Below are positions 8,860 to 18,381 of a stretch of DNA of 64,000 bases, one piece after another. Position 1 is the stretch's first letter, and every line of letters begins with the position of its first letter. Origin of the DNA: an uncultured cyanobacterium (GTDB taxonomy: Bacteria; Cyanobacteriota; Cyanobacteriia; Cyanobacteriales; Nostocaceae); NCBI GenBank assembly GCA_903903925.1, contig CAIVAU010000078.1, forward strand, positions 1 through 64,000, written 5' to 3'. Below the pieces are notes generated by a model. That model did no database searches. It was given only the letters and a program-made list of their open reading frames with translations, and was not told where the DNA came from. A program made the position numbers and the translations under genes.

Positions 8860-8892
8860 TCCTAACTCCTAACTCCTAACTCCTAACTCCCA
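8860..8892. repeat. CTCCTAA heptamer repeat
   Basis: Four to five tandem copies of CTCCTAA fill the gap between the unknown gene and the SrfB-like gene. Related arrays occur at about 28270-28290 and 41928-41955. It is the shortest spacer in the three-gene unit. Confidence 0.85.
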
Positions 8893-8894
8893 GG

Positions 8895-11800
8895 TTAGTG
8901 TTCTCCAGAAAATGGATCACGTTCTGCCTTCACATCATTAGGTTGTGGTTGAAGAGTGTCGCGAAAAACGCATCCTTCTTGCTTGAGACATTCTGGACTT
9001 GTGGATGTCCAGTAAGACACTTCAAACGCATGCACCCGTAAAATCCCCTGATCGCTGAGAGAGACATAGTATCGGCAAGGGTACTCGCTTTTGACTTGTG
9101 GTTGGGGCAATTCGCCAATCAGTTCCCACTTATTAGATTTTGGGTTATGAAATTGGAAGTAAAAAGTGTGCTTACCACTTGTGGGAAAAGGAGGTAATAC
9201 AGTCACTAAACCCTTTCCTTGTGGTTGCATAGCACCATTATCATAGCGAAAAACTCTTAAATCCTGGCTGTAGTTTTTCCCAGCGGCAAATACCACAGTA
9301 TGAGCATCTGTTTTCAAAGCGTTTGCAGATTCGGCAACATTGACAGCAATATCGCATACTACCTGACTGTCCTCGGAAATAACAGCCGTCGTTCCTATGA
9401 CTTTTGCCGCATCAAGGCTAGCAATACTCACAGGAATTAAGTAGTAGGGATTGCCTCGACAAAGTAGCAAATCAATATCAAGTTTTTGATTAATTTCAAA
9501 CTGGACTTTGATGTGATTTTTAAATTCATCATCATTCATTGCCAGTTTTTTCATGAGTGCATCGCCGTTATAGCTACCCCAAAGCTGAGGTTTGATATTC
9601 TCAAAATCTTGACGGATCAGATTATTTGTCAATTGCATTCCCTGCCAACTACTGCGATACTTTGCTATTGCATCATCCGCGTTGAGTTGATAGAGTTCTT
9701 GACCAGCATTAAAAATTGGATCTAAACTTCCCCCAATGACCTCTCTTTTAAAGGAGCATGGCAGAAAATAAAATAGATTTTTGACATCTATATAGAGTTG
9801 GTTTGCGCCTCTACGCAGCAATTCCTTAGACTCTTTTGGAGCAAAACCAAGTTGCCTAATTTTCTCTGCAAAGCAGGCTCCTGCAGATGTTGCTAGCTTA
9901 GTATATTCGGGTTCAAAAGTGACTCGTTCTTTGTTCCACACGAAATAATCAGATGCGCCAAATACCCGATATAATTCACGCTCAACTAATTCAAGATTGC
10001 AGGTTTTTCCAGAGAGAATTAACCAATCTAATTGCTCTTTATCGTTTTGGTTATTTTGCAGAGAAGGCTGTGTTAATAGCGCATTTTCTACCAGCCCTTT
10101 AGCGATCCCTATCGCTTCTCGAATCACAGGAGATACCGCTCTTTCAAATTGCTGTACTGTTAATGTCACACTCAGACTATCAATGACCTCATTTGGCAAT
10201 TGAATATCGTTTTGTAGCAGCAGTTCAGAGATTTTTTGTCCGTCGAGGACGAAAGATGGTTCAGGATCATCTTTTTGCCGCTTTTGCCCAAGGATAATTT
10301 TTGCAGTTTCCGCTTGTTCCCAAAGGGTATAAAAGGTTTGTACGCGAGATGGTGAGTTTTTCCAGCGGGTGGGTAGCACTTTTTCCGCCACATTTAAAGC
10401 ATCTTTATAAGCTTCGCCTTCTCGGATCTCCTTGTCAACACAAGCCAATAGCCCACCAGGGTTGAATTTGCCGCGATCAAGGAAGCGATCGCTCAATTCC
10501 TCAATCTGCACCTTCAGTACATCTTTTGCCAAGCGTTCTTCAGTAACCGCCGTCAACAAACTATCAGTAATTGCTGCCTTCAACAGCAAGAAAAGCCGTA
10601 GAGTAATTAATTCCCCACCTAACTGTAAATGACCAGAAGATCCCAACAGTTTGGGGGTAAGTTTATAGTAGCGTCCGCCGTCCCCTCGGTCTTCACCAGG
10701 TTCAAATGGATTAATTTCTTCCAATGTGAGGCGAATGAGTGCGACATCAGTGGTTCCTCCACCAATATCCACAACTAAAACATTTTGCCACCATTTATCC
10801 CCGTCATCACGACACCGGGTTTTGAAAGACTCAATTCCCACATTCAAATCGCCGCCAAATTCACGCCACAAGAAGAAGATCGCGACTGATATTGCTTCGT
10901 CATAAGCCATCTGCACATCTTCAATATCCAGTTTTTTCACCAGATTTTCAATTTCCCGGCGCACAAATGGGGAGGCAATTGTTGGGTAAGTCACCACTGC
11001 CCGGTAAAATTTGCCCTCCGAACATTTACCAGGGTAACGTTGGCGGTATTCTTCGGTCAACGCTATTAATTCATCATAAGCAGCTTGTAGTAGTTTGTTA
11101 ACTGGAATTGTATCTTCTTGACCATTAAGTGTCACTTGAAAAGAGCGTTCTTGCCCAAAGTAGCGTTTGGGTGAGTGCAGGAATCTGCCTTCAATCTTCT
11201 CTCCATTTCCAATAGCATTTAGTCTATGCTGCCTTGCTTTTTCTCCTAAAATAACTTTAACTTTTGCCGGATCATCCTCTGGTAAGGCAGGTTCCAAACT
11301 GACAACTTCTAACTCACTGGTAATTTCATTGAGACGACGGTCTTTATCCAGTTCTACTGGGATCAAACTTTGCCACTCTAGGGGAGGTACGCGGAAGACT
11401 TCATGGTATATCTGGTTCAACCGTTTGCTGGCGGCGCGACGAAACCAAGGTAGGCGTTGACTAAGACAAATTTCTATCTGTCGGTTAGCCTCTAGCAAGT
11501 CGTTACTGTTAACACCGCGAAATAATTTTTCTCCTAGATTGTGTGGTATCTTATTTACGCTGGCAGGAGTTGATCTGTATAAATCTCTATCTGGGTTGGT
11601 AATCAGTTGAGTGAGAAACCTTTGCCATTCCTGATCCCACGCATCACGACTGATCCCTGGTGAGTGATCCACAGGACATTCATTTAGCCAAGCTGCTAGG
11701 CGATCGCGTAATCGTACCTCTTGTTCAGTGGGCAAACTATCTGGTGTCACAATCACTTTGGGATCGTAGAGTGTGACTGTAGAGTTAGAAGTGCCAAAAT

Positions 11801-12299
11801 CAATGGCAAACCAGCCTGGATAAGTAATTTCTCGCTTTTTGCTTGGTTCCATTGGTTTGAGATTGGGTATAAGAACTGACATCGGTGGTAGTGGATCTCC
11901 GGAAGTCCAGATCTTGCATTCTGTTGTAGAGGTTTTAGTTGCAGATAAGTTTGGTTCGCCAGTTTTATCATCGGAGTCAAAATACTCCACAGTCACCAGC
12001 AAGTTGCAATTGACACCTGTTGGCAAGGGTTTATCCCATAGACAATCAATTTGCTTAACTCGCTGTGGAGTAGAGAGTCTGAGCAGTTTGTTTGTACCAT
12101 AAAAGTTGACACTTTTATAGCCTGATTGTATGTGTGCTGCAAGTTCTTCTGGTGTGCCACTTACAGAAATATCAATTCGGGAAATATGGGGGTAGTTGTA
12201 ACTTGCCGCAGGTTTTATTTCTATGATTGGCAAAAGCAATATATCATCAGCCTTAATCCGCAGTTGATAACGATTTAAAAGCTCTATTTTGATTGGCAT
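8895..12299 (-). CDS. Hsp70/actin-fold ATPase, SrfB-like
   Basis: This 1134-residue protein has a beta-rich N-terminal region of about 160 residues. An actin/Hsp70 ATPase core follows, with phosphate-1 loop FAIDFGTSNSTV (about 164-175), phosphate-2 loop LVVDIGGGTTDVALI (about 508-522) and an adenosine-type segment LDWLILSGKTCNLELVE in the C-terminal third. It lacks the normal DnaK substrate-binding domain and has large inserts, including LGEKARQHR and SPKRYFG (about 351-382), which recall the virulence factor SrfB family. A C-terminal beta-rich domain may bind a partner. It sits directly after a dynamin-like GTPase, as SrfB does with SrfC. The likely role is a nucleotide-driven switch in an effector or defence-type assembly; this is inference. 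Confidence 0.75.
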   Translation of the reverse strand: MPIKIELLNRYQLRIKADDILLLPIIEIKPAASYNYPHISRIDISVSGTPEELAAHIQSGYKSVNFYGTNKLLRLSTPQRVKQIDCLWDKPLPTGVNCNLLVTVEYFDSDDKTGEPNLSATKTSTTECKIWTSGDPLPPMSVLIPNLKPMEPSKKREITYPGWFAIDFGTSNSTVTLYDPKVIVTPDSLPTEQEVRLRDRLAAWLNECPVDHSPGISRDAWDQEWQRFLTQLITNPDRDLYRSTPASVNKIPHNLGEKLFRGVNSNDLLEANRQIEICLSQRLPWFRRAASKRLNQIYHEVFRVPPLEWQSLIPVELDKDRRLNEITSELEVVSLEPALPEDDPAKVKVILGEKARQHRLNAIGNGEKIEGRFLHSPKRYFGQERSFQVTLNGQEDTIPVNKLLQAAYDELIALTEEYRQRYPGKCSEGKFYRAVVTYPTIASPFVRREIENLVKKLDIEDVQMAYDEAISVAIFFLWREFGGDLNVGIESFKTRCRDDGDKWWQNVLVVDIGGGTTDVALIRLTLEEINPFEPGEDRGDGGRYYKLTPKLLGSSGHLQLGGELITLRLFLLLKAAITDSLLTAVTEERLAKDVLKVQIEELSDRFLDRGKFNPGGLLACVDKEIREGEAYKDALNVAEKVLPTRWKNSPSRVQTFYTLWEQAETAKIILGQKRQKDDPEPSFVLDGQKISELLLQNDIQLPNEVIDSLSVTLTVQQFERAVSPVIREAIGIAKGLVENALLTQPSLQNNQNDKEQLDWLILSGKTCNLELVERELYRVFGASDYFVWNKERVTFEPEYTKLATSAGACFAEKIRQLGFAPKESKELLRRGANQLYIDVKNLFYFLPCSFKREVIGGSLDPIFNAGQELYQLNADDAIAKYRSSWQGMQLTNNLIRQDFENIKPQLWGSYNGDALMKKLAMNDDEFKNHIKVQFEINQKLDIDLLLCRGNPYYLIPVSIASLDAAKVIGTTAVISEDSQVVCDIAVNVAESANALKTDAHTVVFAAGKNYSQDLRVFRYDNGAMQPQGKGLVTVLPPFPTSGKHTFYFQFHNPKSNKWELIGELPQPQVKSEYPCRYYVSLSDQGILRVHAFEVSYWTSTSPECLKQEGCVFRDTLQPQPNDVKAERDPFSGEH

Positions 12300-12327
12300 T
12301 TTTGGATTCCTTAAAATTAATAAGAAT

Positions 12328-12500
<173 letters not shown>

Positions 12501-12502
12501 AA

Positions 12503-15070
12503 TTAAAGTTTTTCTGGATCAGAAATCGCGGGGATTTGAGAAAGAGTCTCTAACCAAGGTGGAGTAGAGGTGGAGGTGTTTTCTTCAGCAGCAGCAATGT
12601 ATCTGAGTAAAGGTTCGTTTTTTGATTTTAAAAGTTCTTGAAGATTGTCTACTATCTCCTTTAAAGCTAGGGAAAAAGAAGATTTTACTTGTTTGGTTAG
12701 TTGACTGACGTATTGAACAAGATGGAGTCCGGCGCTGGAGGTGATTTCGTCTCGTAGCCGTAAAACTGCAATCTGGTGATTAAATGGTCTTGGGGGGACA
12801 GGAAACTTTTTGTCAGGACTCCAGTCGAAAATTTGACCATTGAAGTGTTTGTCGTCCTTACGCGCTAAGGGGAATAAGATCTCGGCATTGATCGGAGTAG
12901 CACTAACTGCCAGTCCGCTATGTTGGATGACTAATTTTTGCCATTTATTCGCAGGATCTACACCTCGGAGAATGTTTCTGAATAAGCGGATTTGATTCTT
13001 CCCAAATTTTTTCTCAATGTTCTGTTCCTGATCTGGTTGTAAAATTGTGTTCAGTTTGTCACGTTCTATTTTTACATCGCTAGATAATTTGCCAAACAAG
13101 TCTGTCACTGCTTGGATAGTGCAATCGTGAGCAAAACTTTGCATTTCGTTAATCGTTTGTACAAATGCTGCGTAAAAATCGTCGCTTTTGGTGGGGATAA
13201 AGTCTTCAACTTCATCTTCGTCAAAAAAGCTTTCACTTTTTGTTAAGGCGATCGTTCCATTTTTGGTTCTGTCAAAGAGTAAAGTCCATTCGCTCCAATC
13301 AAAGAATATTTTATTGATCAGTTCATCTTTAACGACATCACTTACTGATACACCGTTGCGGTTCTTTAATATCGGCTGTTTATCTAAATCTTCTTGAAAT
13401 TGCCTATAGGTTGTGACTAGGTTCTCGATCGCTTCCCGTAGGGTCACAAAAGCAGGGCTTTCCACAACAGGTATGTATGCCGGAATTTCTAAGAGCAGAT
13501 TTTTGAGCAGACTCTGTTCTTGACGCACAGTCTCCACAGCCCTTTGAGTGTCTTCTATAAGTTGTTTCATCCCATGAACAGCAACATGCTCCTTCAGTAA
13601 TGAGCGTAGCCTATTTATGCCTCCATCTTCAGCATAGTCACTGAGTTGCTTATGTAATGTACTGGAAGTCGGCAACATTTCACTTAATTGCTGCCATTTT
13701 CGGCGGAGATCCGACTCCTCCAGTTTGTTGGATTTGTCTAGTTCCGGTGAAAAGTCGCTTGAACTAACCTGTACAAGGGAGGAAAGTTCTGCTAGTTTCG
13801 TTAGCCCATGGAGTTGTGACAGCAGGACAATGTTCTTTTTTTCTGTGGTCAAATTGCTGGCACTGGCAATGGTAAGTTGGAGAATACGGAGGCGATCGAG
13901 TAAAGCTTCTTCTGAAAGCAGCGGTTCCTCTATGAGTTCATCCATAGCACGTTCATCACTTTGCGAGAGGGGAAGTTGATTGAAGCGCCCTACACCCACG
14001 ATGATGCGGTCTTTAAGGTCTTGTCCCTTATCTCGTTCGAGCATACTACGGATTTTAGCTGCGGTGGCACCGCCAGGATATCTGCCATTCAGCAACAACA
14101 GGATAGTTTGTACATCTCTTAATTCCCGTAAAGACAAAAAGGCATCTCTAACGCCAGAATCTGCAGATCCTAATCCCGGAAAGTCTAGCAGAACAAACTC
14201 ATTTGTCCCTTGAAAAGAAGACAAATTCCAGATTTCCTTTGAGATCTCCACTGTAAGATCTACACGACGGATCAACGAGAAGCTATTTTGTAAGTCTTTA
14301 GCTGATGGCTGCGCCACTGTTTCCCAGGGTCTGGGAGGAGGAGGGAGACGATCAAAGCTGAGTTCTAAGATATTCATGGGTGGTTCGGCTAGTCTCAGCC
14401 CTTTATGTGCCGTGGTATTGTCGATCTGGTAGATTTTGCCACACACATCTTCCCTATATACATTATAGGTACGGACAAAGATGACTAGTTCACGCAGCAG
14501 AGAGCGTAGTTCCAAGCTTTGGGTTTGATTCCATACTTGTTCACACCATCTCAGAATACCGTTACTGTCAACGACACTGGTAGGGTGTAGACTTTTCAAG
14601 GTAGCAAGATCTGCTGGAGACAGTTCTGTTGTTCTTGCCCGTTGTTGGGTTTCTTCCAGCATAAAACGCAGACACTCTTTCACCCCTTCGTGAGAAAGAT
14701 ATTCAACCTTAAACTTGCCAACTTTCGTCGTTTGAAAATCTTTTTGTTGAACGAGGTGGATTGCGGTAACGTTACCTGTTGTGGGGGTTTCGCTGACTGG
14801 TAAAGCATCAGCGTAGCCGATCAGACTGCCTAGAAGCAAGGTTTTTCCGCTACTGAATTCTCCCATGATCCCAATTTTGACTGGCGAGGATGCAAGTTGC
14901 ACTGTTCTCTGGGCAGACTGCTGAAGACGTTGGATACTTTCATAAATGCTGCTTGGAACCCAACTTTCATTGGGGGGTGGGTTTTGCGATACCAACTCCA
15001 GACTCTGGAGTACAGATTCCCCGTACTCTTTATAGCGGCGCAATTGTTCTACTGCCATGTCGCTTTTCAT
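12503..15070 (-). CDS. Dynamin-like large GTPase, SrfC-like position
   Basis: An 855-residue protein with a G domain: the G1 loop GEFSSGKT (about 70-77), G2 threonines in SETPTTGN (about 93-100) and the G3 loop LLDFPGLG (about 294-301). GEFSSGKT followed by a LP-x(5)-PTT segment is the signature of bacterial dynamin-like proteins rather than Ras-type GTPases. The rest is long helical regions (about 480-560 and 780-830) suited to a dynamin stalk, with no obvious transmembrane segment. As the first gene of the three-gene minus-strand unit it probably gives the operon its promoter in the 15.1-kb gap. Membrane remodelling or stress signalling is plausible but unproven. Confidence 0.82.
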   Translation of the reverse strand: MKSDMAVEQLRRYKEYGESVLQSLELVSQNPPPNESWVPSSIYESIQRLQQSAQRTVQLASSPVKIGIMGEFSSGKTLLLGSLIGYADALPVSETPTTGNVTAIHLVQQKDFQTTKVGKFKVEYLSHEGVKECLRFMLEETQQRARTTELSPADLATLKSLHPTSVVDSNGILRWCEQVWNQTQSLELRSLLRELVIFVRTYNVYREDVCGKIYQIDNTTAHKGLRLAEPPMNILELSFDRLPPPPRPWETVAQPSAKDLQNSFSLIRRVDLTVEISKEIWNLSSFQGTNEFVLLDFPGLGSADSGVRDAFLSLRELRDVQTILLLLNGRYPGGATAAKIRSMLERDKGQDLKDRIIVGVGRFNQLPLSQSDERAMDELIEEPLLSEEALLDRLRILQLTIASASNLTTEKKNIVLLSQLHGLTKLAELSSLVQVSSSDFSPELDKSNKLEESDLRRKWQQLSEMLPTSSTLHKQLSDYAEDGGINRLRSLLKEHVAVHGMKQLIEDTQRAVETVRQEQSLLKNLLLEIPAYIPVVESPAFVTLREAIENLVTTYRQFQEDLDKQPILKNRNGVSVSDVVKDELINKIFFDWSEWTLLFDRTKNGTIALTKSESFFDEDEVEDFIPTKSDDFYAAFVQTINEMQSFAHDCTIQAVTDLFGKLSSDVKIERDKLNTILQPDQEQNIEKKFGKNQIRLFRNILRGVDPANKWQKLVIQHSGLAVSATPINAEILFPLARKDDKHFNGQIFDWSPDKKFPVPPRPFNHQIAVLRLRDEITSSAGLHLVQYVSQLTKQVKSSFSLALKEIVDNLQELLKSKNEPLLRYIAAAEENTSTSTPPWLETLSQIPAISDPEKL

Positions 15071-15276
15071 CTACGTTCCTAGTTCAGATCTAAGATAACT
15101 TTTCCGGACTTCGGTTACCTAAAATCCAAGCTAGAAGGCTCACTTCAAGGATTTACGGCACCAGCCACAGCTATATCCTGTTTTTTAACCCTAAAAATCT
15201 AAGTTTATCAAATTCAGCGATTTTTACCTTCCAAATTGCCAAACTTGTAGCGGATATCGTTTGCATTCTAAGATTG
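15071..15276. other. Upstream region of the GTPase unit
   Basis: A 206-bp AT-rich gap without a gene. It should hold the promoter of the three-gene unit. A run of CTAAAAATCTAAGTTTATC lies about 120 bp upstream of the GTPase start, but I could not fix -35 and -10 boxes. Confidence 0.4.
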
Positions 15277-15350
15277 TAGGACTAGTAGCCCTTTCAAGGT
15301 AATTCATAAAATCTTAGTTCTGGCGGTCAAAGCTCTACTTTTCTCTCTGT
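15277..15350. mobile_element. Left-half remnant of a MITE
   Basis: The stretch starting TAGGACTAGTAGCCCTTTC and continuing through TTCATAAAATCTTAGTTCTGG matches the left end of the complete 188-bp element at 62632-62819 over about 70 bp, with a few substitutions and a 3-bp insertion. The right half and inverted end are missing. Non-homologous sequence begins within CTCTCTGTA. It therefore marks a truncated insertion. Confidence 0.8.
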
Positions 15351-15380
15351 ATAAATACTACTGCTAGTCAACTTTTCCCT

Positions 15381-15506
15381 TTAACTGAGATAACAGCAGA
15401 AGGAAAATCTGTCAAAGAAATTGCTAAAACTTTTGCTGTCCATAAAACAACTATCTACAGGGCAACAAAGCTATCAAGCACAAATTATAACCAAATTTCT
15501 ACGTAA
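15381..15506 (+). pseudogene. Relic of a resolvase/transposase helix-turn-helix C-terminus
   Basis: Read on the plus strand, the frame gives LTEITAEGKSVKEIAKTFAV followed by HKTTIYRATKL and ends at TAA 15504-15506. The pattern GKSVKEIAK-x(4)-V-x-K-x-TIYR is the DNA-binding helix-turn-helix typical of the C-terminus of serine recombinases and some transposases. No catalytic domain precedes it; instead the frame runs into the MITE half. It is a decayed mobile-element end. Confidence 0.55.
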
Positions 15507-15760
15507 CATTTGACCCTTTCCTAACCTTTTACCCGAAAAGCCGCACCTGCGAAAGCGTGGCATCCTTCGAATGCTACTCGAAGCCATCGGTGATGAAGGC
15601 GGCCCCATCGTTCACCCGCCTCTAACCGAGGCCGACCAACGTTCCTTCGACTCCACCTGCAGGCTCCTGCATCGCTTCACGACGCTACGCTGAATCCCTC
15701 AATCACCATGGACCCCGGCAATACCGTCTTCGTTCGATAAAATGTGTGTAATAGAAAGGA
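15507..15760. other. GC-rich unassigned segment at the edge of the imported cassette
   Basis: About 250 bp with clearly higher GC than its surroundings from about 15535 to 15710 and stops in every frame. It shows no HIP1 octamer and no protein I recognise. It probably belongs to the DNA that arrived with the tetR cassette. Confidence 0.4.
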
Positions 15761-16318
15761 CTAATCATCTAACAAGAGAATTAGAAGTTCCTTAATCAGC
15801 GAACGGATTTCGGTAGCATCCTTTGCTGCGATTTTAAACCCACGAACAGCACCTGAAAGAATGTGCGCCGTCTTCTCGGCGGAGACTTTTGTTTTAGCGC
15901 TCTGAAATTTGGAGTGTGACTTAAGAACCGGCAAAAGAATCTTCTCAAAGGATCGATAGCCTTGATTGACTGAATCTTGAGCGAATCCAAAAGTGCATTC
16001 TACGAGTTCTGCGACTTCGCTGGAAGCTCGCATCATTTCAAAAGGTCGAACCGTCCATAGCTCAAAAGCGGCTCGAAGCTTTTCCTCGGGTGTCTTAAGA
16101 TGACCTATTTTACTTTCAATCTCAATCAGAGTCTCCTTGACCCAATGCTCGTATACGCTCTTAAATATTTCCTCTTTACTTTTGAACACCAAATAAAGCG
16201 CGGGCCTTGAAATACTGGCAGCCTCGGCGATATCGTTCATTGTTACGCGCTTGTATCCATAACGAAGAAAAATATCGAGAGCGGCCGTGAGTACCTTGTC
16301 TCTTTTTGCAACATCCAT
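15761..16318 (-). CDS. TetR/AcrR family transcriptional regulator
   Basis: The N-terminal helix-turn-helix is classic: ALDIFLRYGYKRVTMNDIAE, then AASISRPALYLVFKSKEEIF. It is followed by a helical ligand-binding domain, for about 185 residues in all. I chose the ATG at 16318 (MDVAKRDK) because the alternative ATG at 16342 lies inside the strong inverted repeat and has no ribosome binding site; the protein would be 193 residues from there. It is divergent from an SDR gene and should repress both through the shared palindrome. Codon use (many TCG, CGA, GTC) differs from the cyanobacterial neighbours, which suggests transfer. Confidence 0.88.
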   Translation of the reverse strand: MDVAKRDKVLTAALDIFLRYGYKRVTMNDIAEAASISRPALYLVFKSKEEIFKSVYEHWVKETLIEIESKIGHLKTPEEKLRAAFELWTVRPFEMMRASSEVAELVECTFGFAQDSVNQGYRSFEKILLPVLKSHSKFQSAKTKVSAEKTAHILSGAVRGFKIAAKDATEIRSLIKELLILLLDD

Positions 16319-16327
16319 TTCTTTATT

Positions 16328-16382
16328 ATTGACAAAATTCATCTATTTGTCTAGTATTGACAAATAGACGAATTTTGTCAAT
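16328..16382. promoter_or_regulatory. Probable TetR operator, 24-bp inverted repeat
   Basis: Arms at 16328-16351 and 16359-16382 are reverse complements at 23 of 24 positions around a 7-bp centre. Each arm carries TTGACAAAATTC or its complement plus an ATTTGTC block. TTGACA hexamers within it can serve as -35 boxes, so bound repressor would block both divergent promoters. Confidence 0.85.
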
Positions 16383-16402
16383 AGTCAAAAAGGAGGCGAG
16401 AT

Positions 16403-17224
16403 TTGGCTAAAACGGTACTAATAACGGGAGCTTCGAGGGGATTCGGCAAAGACGCCGCTCTCTTATTTAAATCAAAAGGTTGGAACGTCGCGGCCACAAT
16501 GCGAACCCCTGAGAAAGCCGAATCCTGGACAAGGGCCGCAGACCTGTTCACGCCAAAGCTTGACGTCACTGACCGTGCAAGTATGAAAGCTGCGATCGAT
16601 CAGACGATCGAAAAATTCGGCAGAATCGATGTGCTCGTTAATAATGCAGGCTTTGCGCTGATGGGTCCTATCGAGGGAGTATCGGCCGAAAACCTTGAAA
16701 AGCAATTTGATACAAATGTTTTAGGTGTGATCGGAATGATTCAAATGGTCTTACCTTTCATGCGCGAAGCCGGCGGCGGCATTATCGTAAATGTCTCTTC
16801 GATGGGAGGTCTTCTTTCGTTTCCTCTTCTAGCAACTTATCACGCCACTAAATTTGCTATCGAAGGTTTAACAGAAACCCTTCAGTACGAGGTCGCTCAA
16901 CACGGAATCCGTCTTAAGCTCGTAGAACCTGGGGGCGCGAAAACTTCTTTTGGCAATTCAAGCATGATAAAAACGCCCCATCCCGCCTATCACGCGTTAA
17001 TGACTGGTTTTGAAAAAGCCTCAAGTTCGATGGAAACTCGATTACCGGGACCAGAAAAAGTTGCAAAAATGATTTATCACGCCGCGACTGATAAGTCTTC
17101 GCGTCTTCGCTATCCAGTGATTGCATTTCCAATGATCACCATCCGCAAACTATTTGGTGCCCGTATTTGGACTGCTCTGATGAGCTTGTGGGTCAGATCT
17201 ATGTTAAAGAAAAAGCCTGCGTAG
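16403..17224 (+). CDS. Short-chain dehydrogenase/reductase
   Basis: A 273-residue classical SDR with a Rossmann nucleotide loop TGASRGFG (about 8-15), the NNAG motif (about 80-83), a catalytic serine in VSSMGG and the active-site YHATK (about 152-156). It starts at TTG, with a strong AGGAGG six bases upstream, so the unusual start is credible. The substrate is unknown. It is divergent from tetR, followed closely by a beta-propeller gene, and lies in the segment without HIP1 sites. Regulation by the adjacent TetR is inferred from the palindrome. Confidence 0.92.
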   Translation: MAKTVLITGASRGFGKDAALLFKSKGWNVAATMRTPEKAESWTRAADLFTPKLDVTDRASMKAAIDQTIEKFGRIDVLVNNAGFALMGPIEGVSAENLEKQFDTNVLGVIGMIQMVLPFMREAGGGIIVNVSSMGGLLSFPLLATYHATKFAIEGLTETLQYEVAQHGIRLKLVEPGGAKTSFGNSSMIKTPHPAYHALMTGFEKASSSMETRLPGPEKVAKMIYHAATDKSSRLRYPVIAFPMITIRKLFGARIWTALMSLWVRSMLKKKPA

Positions 17225-17238
17225 AAAAGAGGATTATC

Positions 17239-18381
17239 ATGAAAAAATCGGTCACTTTAAAGATTGTGACATTCGTAATCTCGGTATTTTTTATTTTTGT
17301 GGCAATTGTTAAGTTCACATATGGAACCGGGAAAGAGTACCCTGATCTTGGAGCCAATTTACCAACAGAGTCTTTTTTGCTAGAAAAATTGATTCAAATG
17401 GACTATCCGCCCGGAAATCTTGCCGTTGCGAATAATGGCGATGTTTATTTCAACTACCATCCGGTCGCTAAAGTAGAACGTTTTTCGCCAGCAACCGTTT
17501 TTAAATGGTCCAACGGCAAAGTAGAGCCTTTCCCCTCGATCGAGGCACAGAAAGACTTCCAAGGAACGTTTGGAATGACTATCGATAAACAAAATCGAAT
17601 TTGGTTTATTGAACCAGCGAGTTTTGATTTCGAGCATACGCGTGTCTCCGCGTTTGATTTGAATACCAAAAAGCGGGTCGAGTTTTTTGAATTTCCTAAA
17701 GGACAAGCACAGACTGCTGAAGACATCAGAATCACAGCCGATGGTAAATACGTCATTTTGCCAAATCCAGGGATTTTTAGTTTCACAACCCCAAGTGTTG
17801 TCGTCTATTCCGTCTTGAACCACAATTTTTATTCGATCAAATCAGATCATCCGTGTTTAAGGCCCGAAGACTGGATTATTCAAACGCCATACGGGCCCGA
17901 CCGATTGGTTTGGGGACTTCTTAATTTCGCCGTCGGGATCGACGGAATTGAGATAAGTGAAGATCAAAAGTGGCTCTACATCGCTTCGATGACCAATTCT
18001 CGTCTTTGTCGCGCGCCGATGTCCGTCGTCTTGAACTCGGCAACGACAACTGAAGCTTTCAATCAGAGCATCGAAGACATTGGGAAAAAGCCACAAAGTG
18101 ATGGCATTGCGATCGACCGAGATGGGCGTGTCATCATAACCGACGTCGAACACGGAATAATCATGGCGTTTAATCCAACCACAAATCAGTTATCAAAGCT
18201 CGGAGGGTCAAAAGATATTGTTTGGCCGGACGGAGTCGTCGTTGGAGGCGACGGTGATGTCTACTTTACAGATAGCTCAATCCCGTCTTACATAGATCAG
18301 CTCGTGAGGCCCCCGAACAAATCAAAGCTTCTGGAACACCGACCTTACTTTATATATCGCTTAAAGAAGTTGAGGGACTGA
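17239..18381 (+). CDS. Yellow/major royal jelly protein-like beta-propeller, membrane-anchored or secreted
   Basis: An N-terminal hydrophobic segment (about 8-28) precedes a 350-residue propeller of the SMP-30/MRJP type. Telling stretches are GNLAVANNGDVYFNYHP, GIDGIEISEDQKWLYIASM and SDGIAIDRDGRVIITD, where the DGI...LY pattern is typical of Yellow/MRJP proteins. I start at the ATG 17239 behind GAGGATTATC, 14 bp after the SDR stop; a longer frame overlaps the SDR gene. Known relatives include lactonase- and dopachrome-isomerase-like enzymes, but no activity can be assigned. It is likely cotranscribed with the SDR. Confidence 0.8.
   Translation: MKKSVTLKIVTFVISVFFIFVAIVKFTYGTGKEYPDLGANLPTESFLLEKLIQMDYPPGNLAVANNGDVYFNYHPVAKVERFSPATVFKWSNGKVEPFPSIEAQKDFQGTFGMTIDKQNRIWFIEPASFDFEHTRVSAFDLNTKKRVEFFEFPKGQAQTAEDIRITADGKYVILPNPGIFSFTTPSVVVYSVLNHNFYSIKSDHPCLRPEDWIIQTPYGPDRLVWGLLNFAVGIDGIEISEDQKWLYIASMTNSRLCRAPMSVVLNSATTTEAFNQSIEDIGKKPQSDGIAIDRDGRVIITDVEHGIIMAFNPTTNQLSKLGGSKDIVWPDGVVVGGDGDVYFTDSSIPSYIDQLVRPPNKSKLLEHRPYFIYRLKKLRD

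Noticed and set aside
8895..12299. Ordinary DnaK chaperone
   Set aside because: The protein is almost twice DnaK length, has an N-terminal beta domain, large inserts and no DnaK substrate-binding domain or EEVD-like tail.
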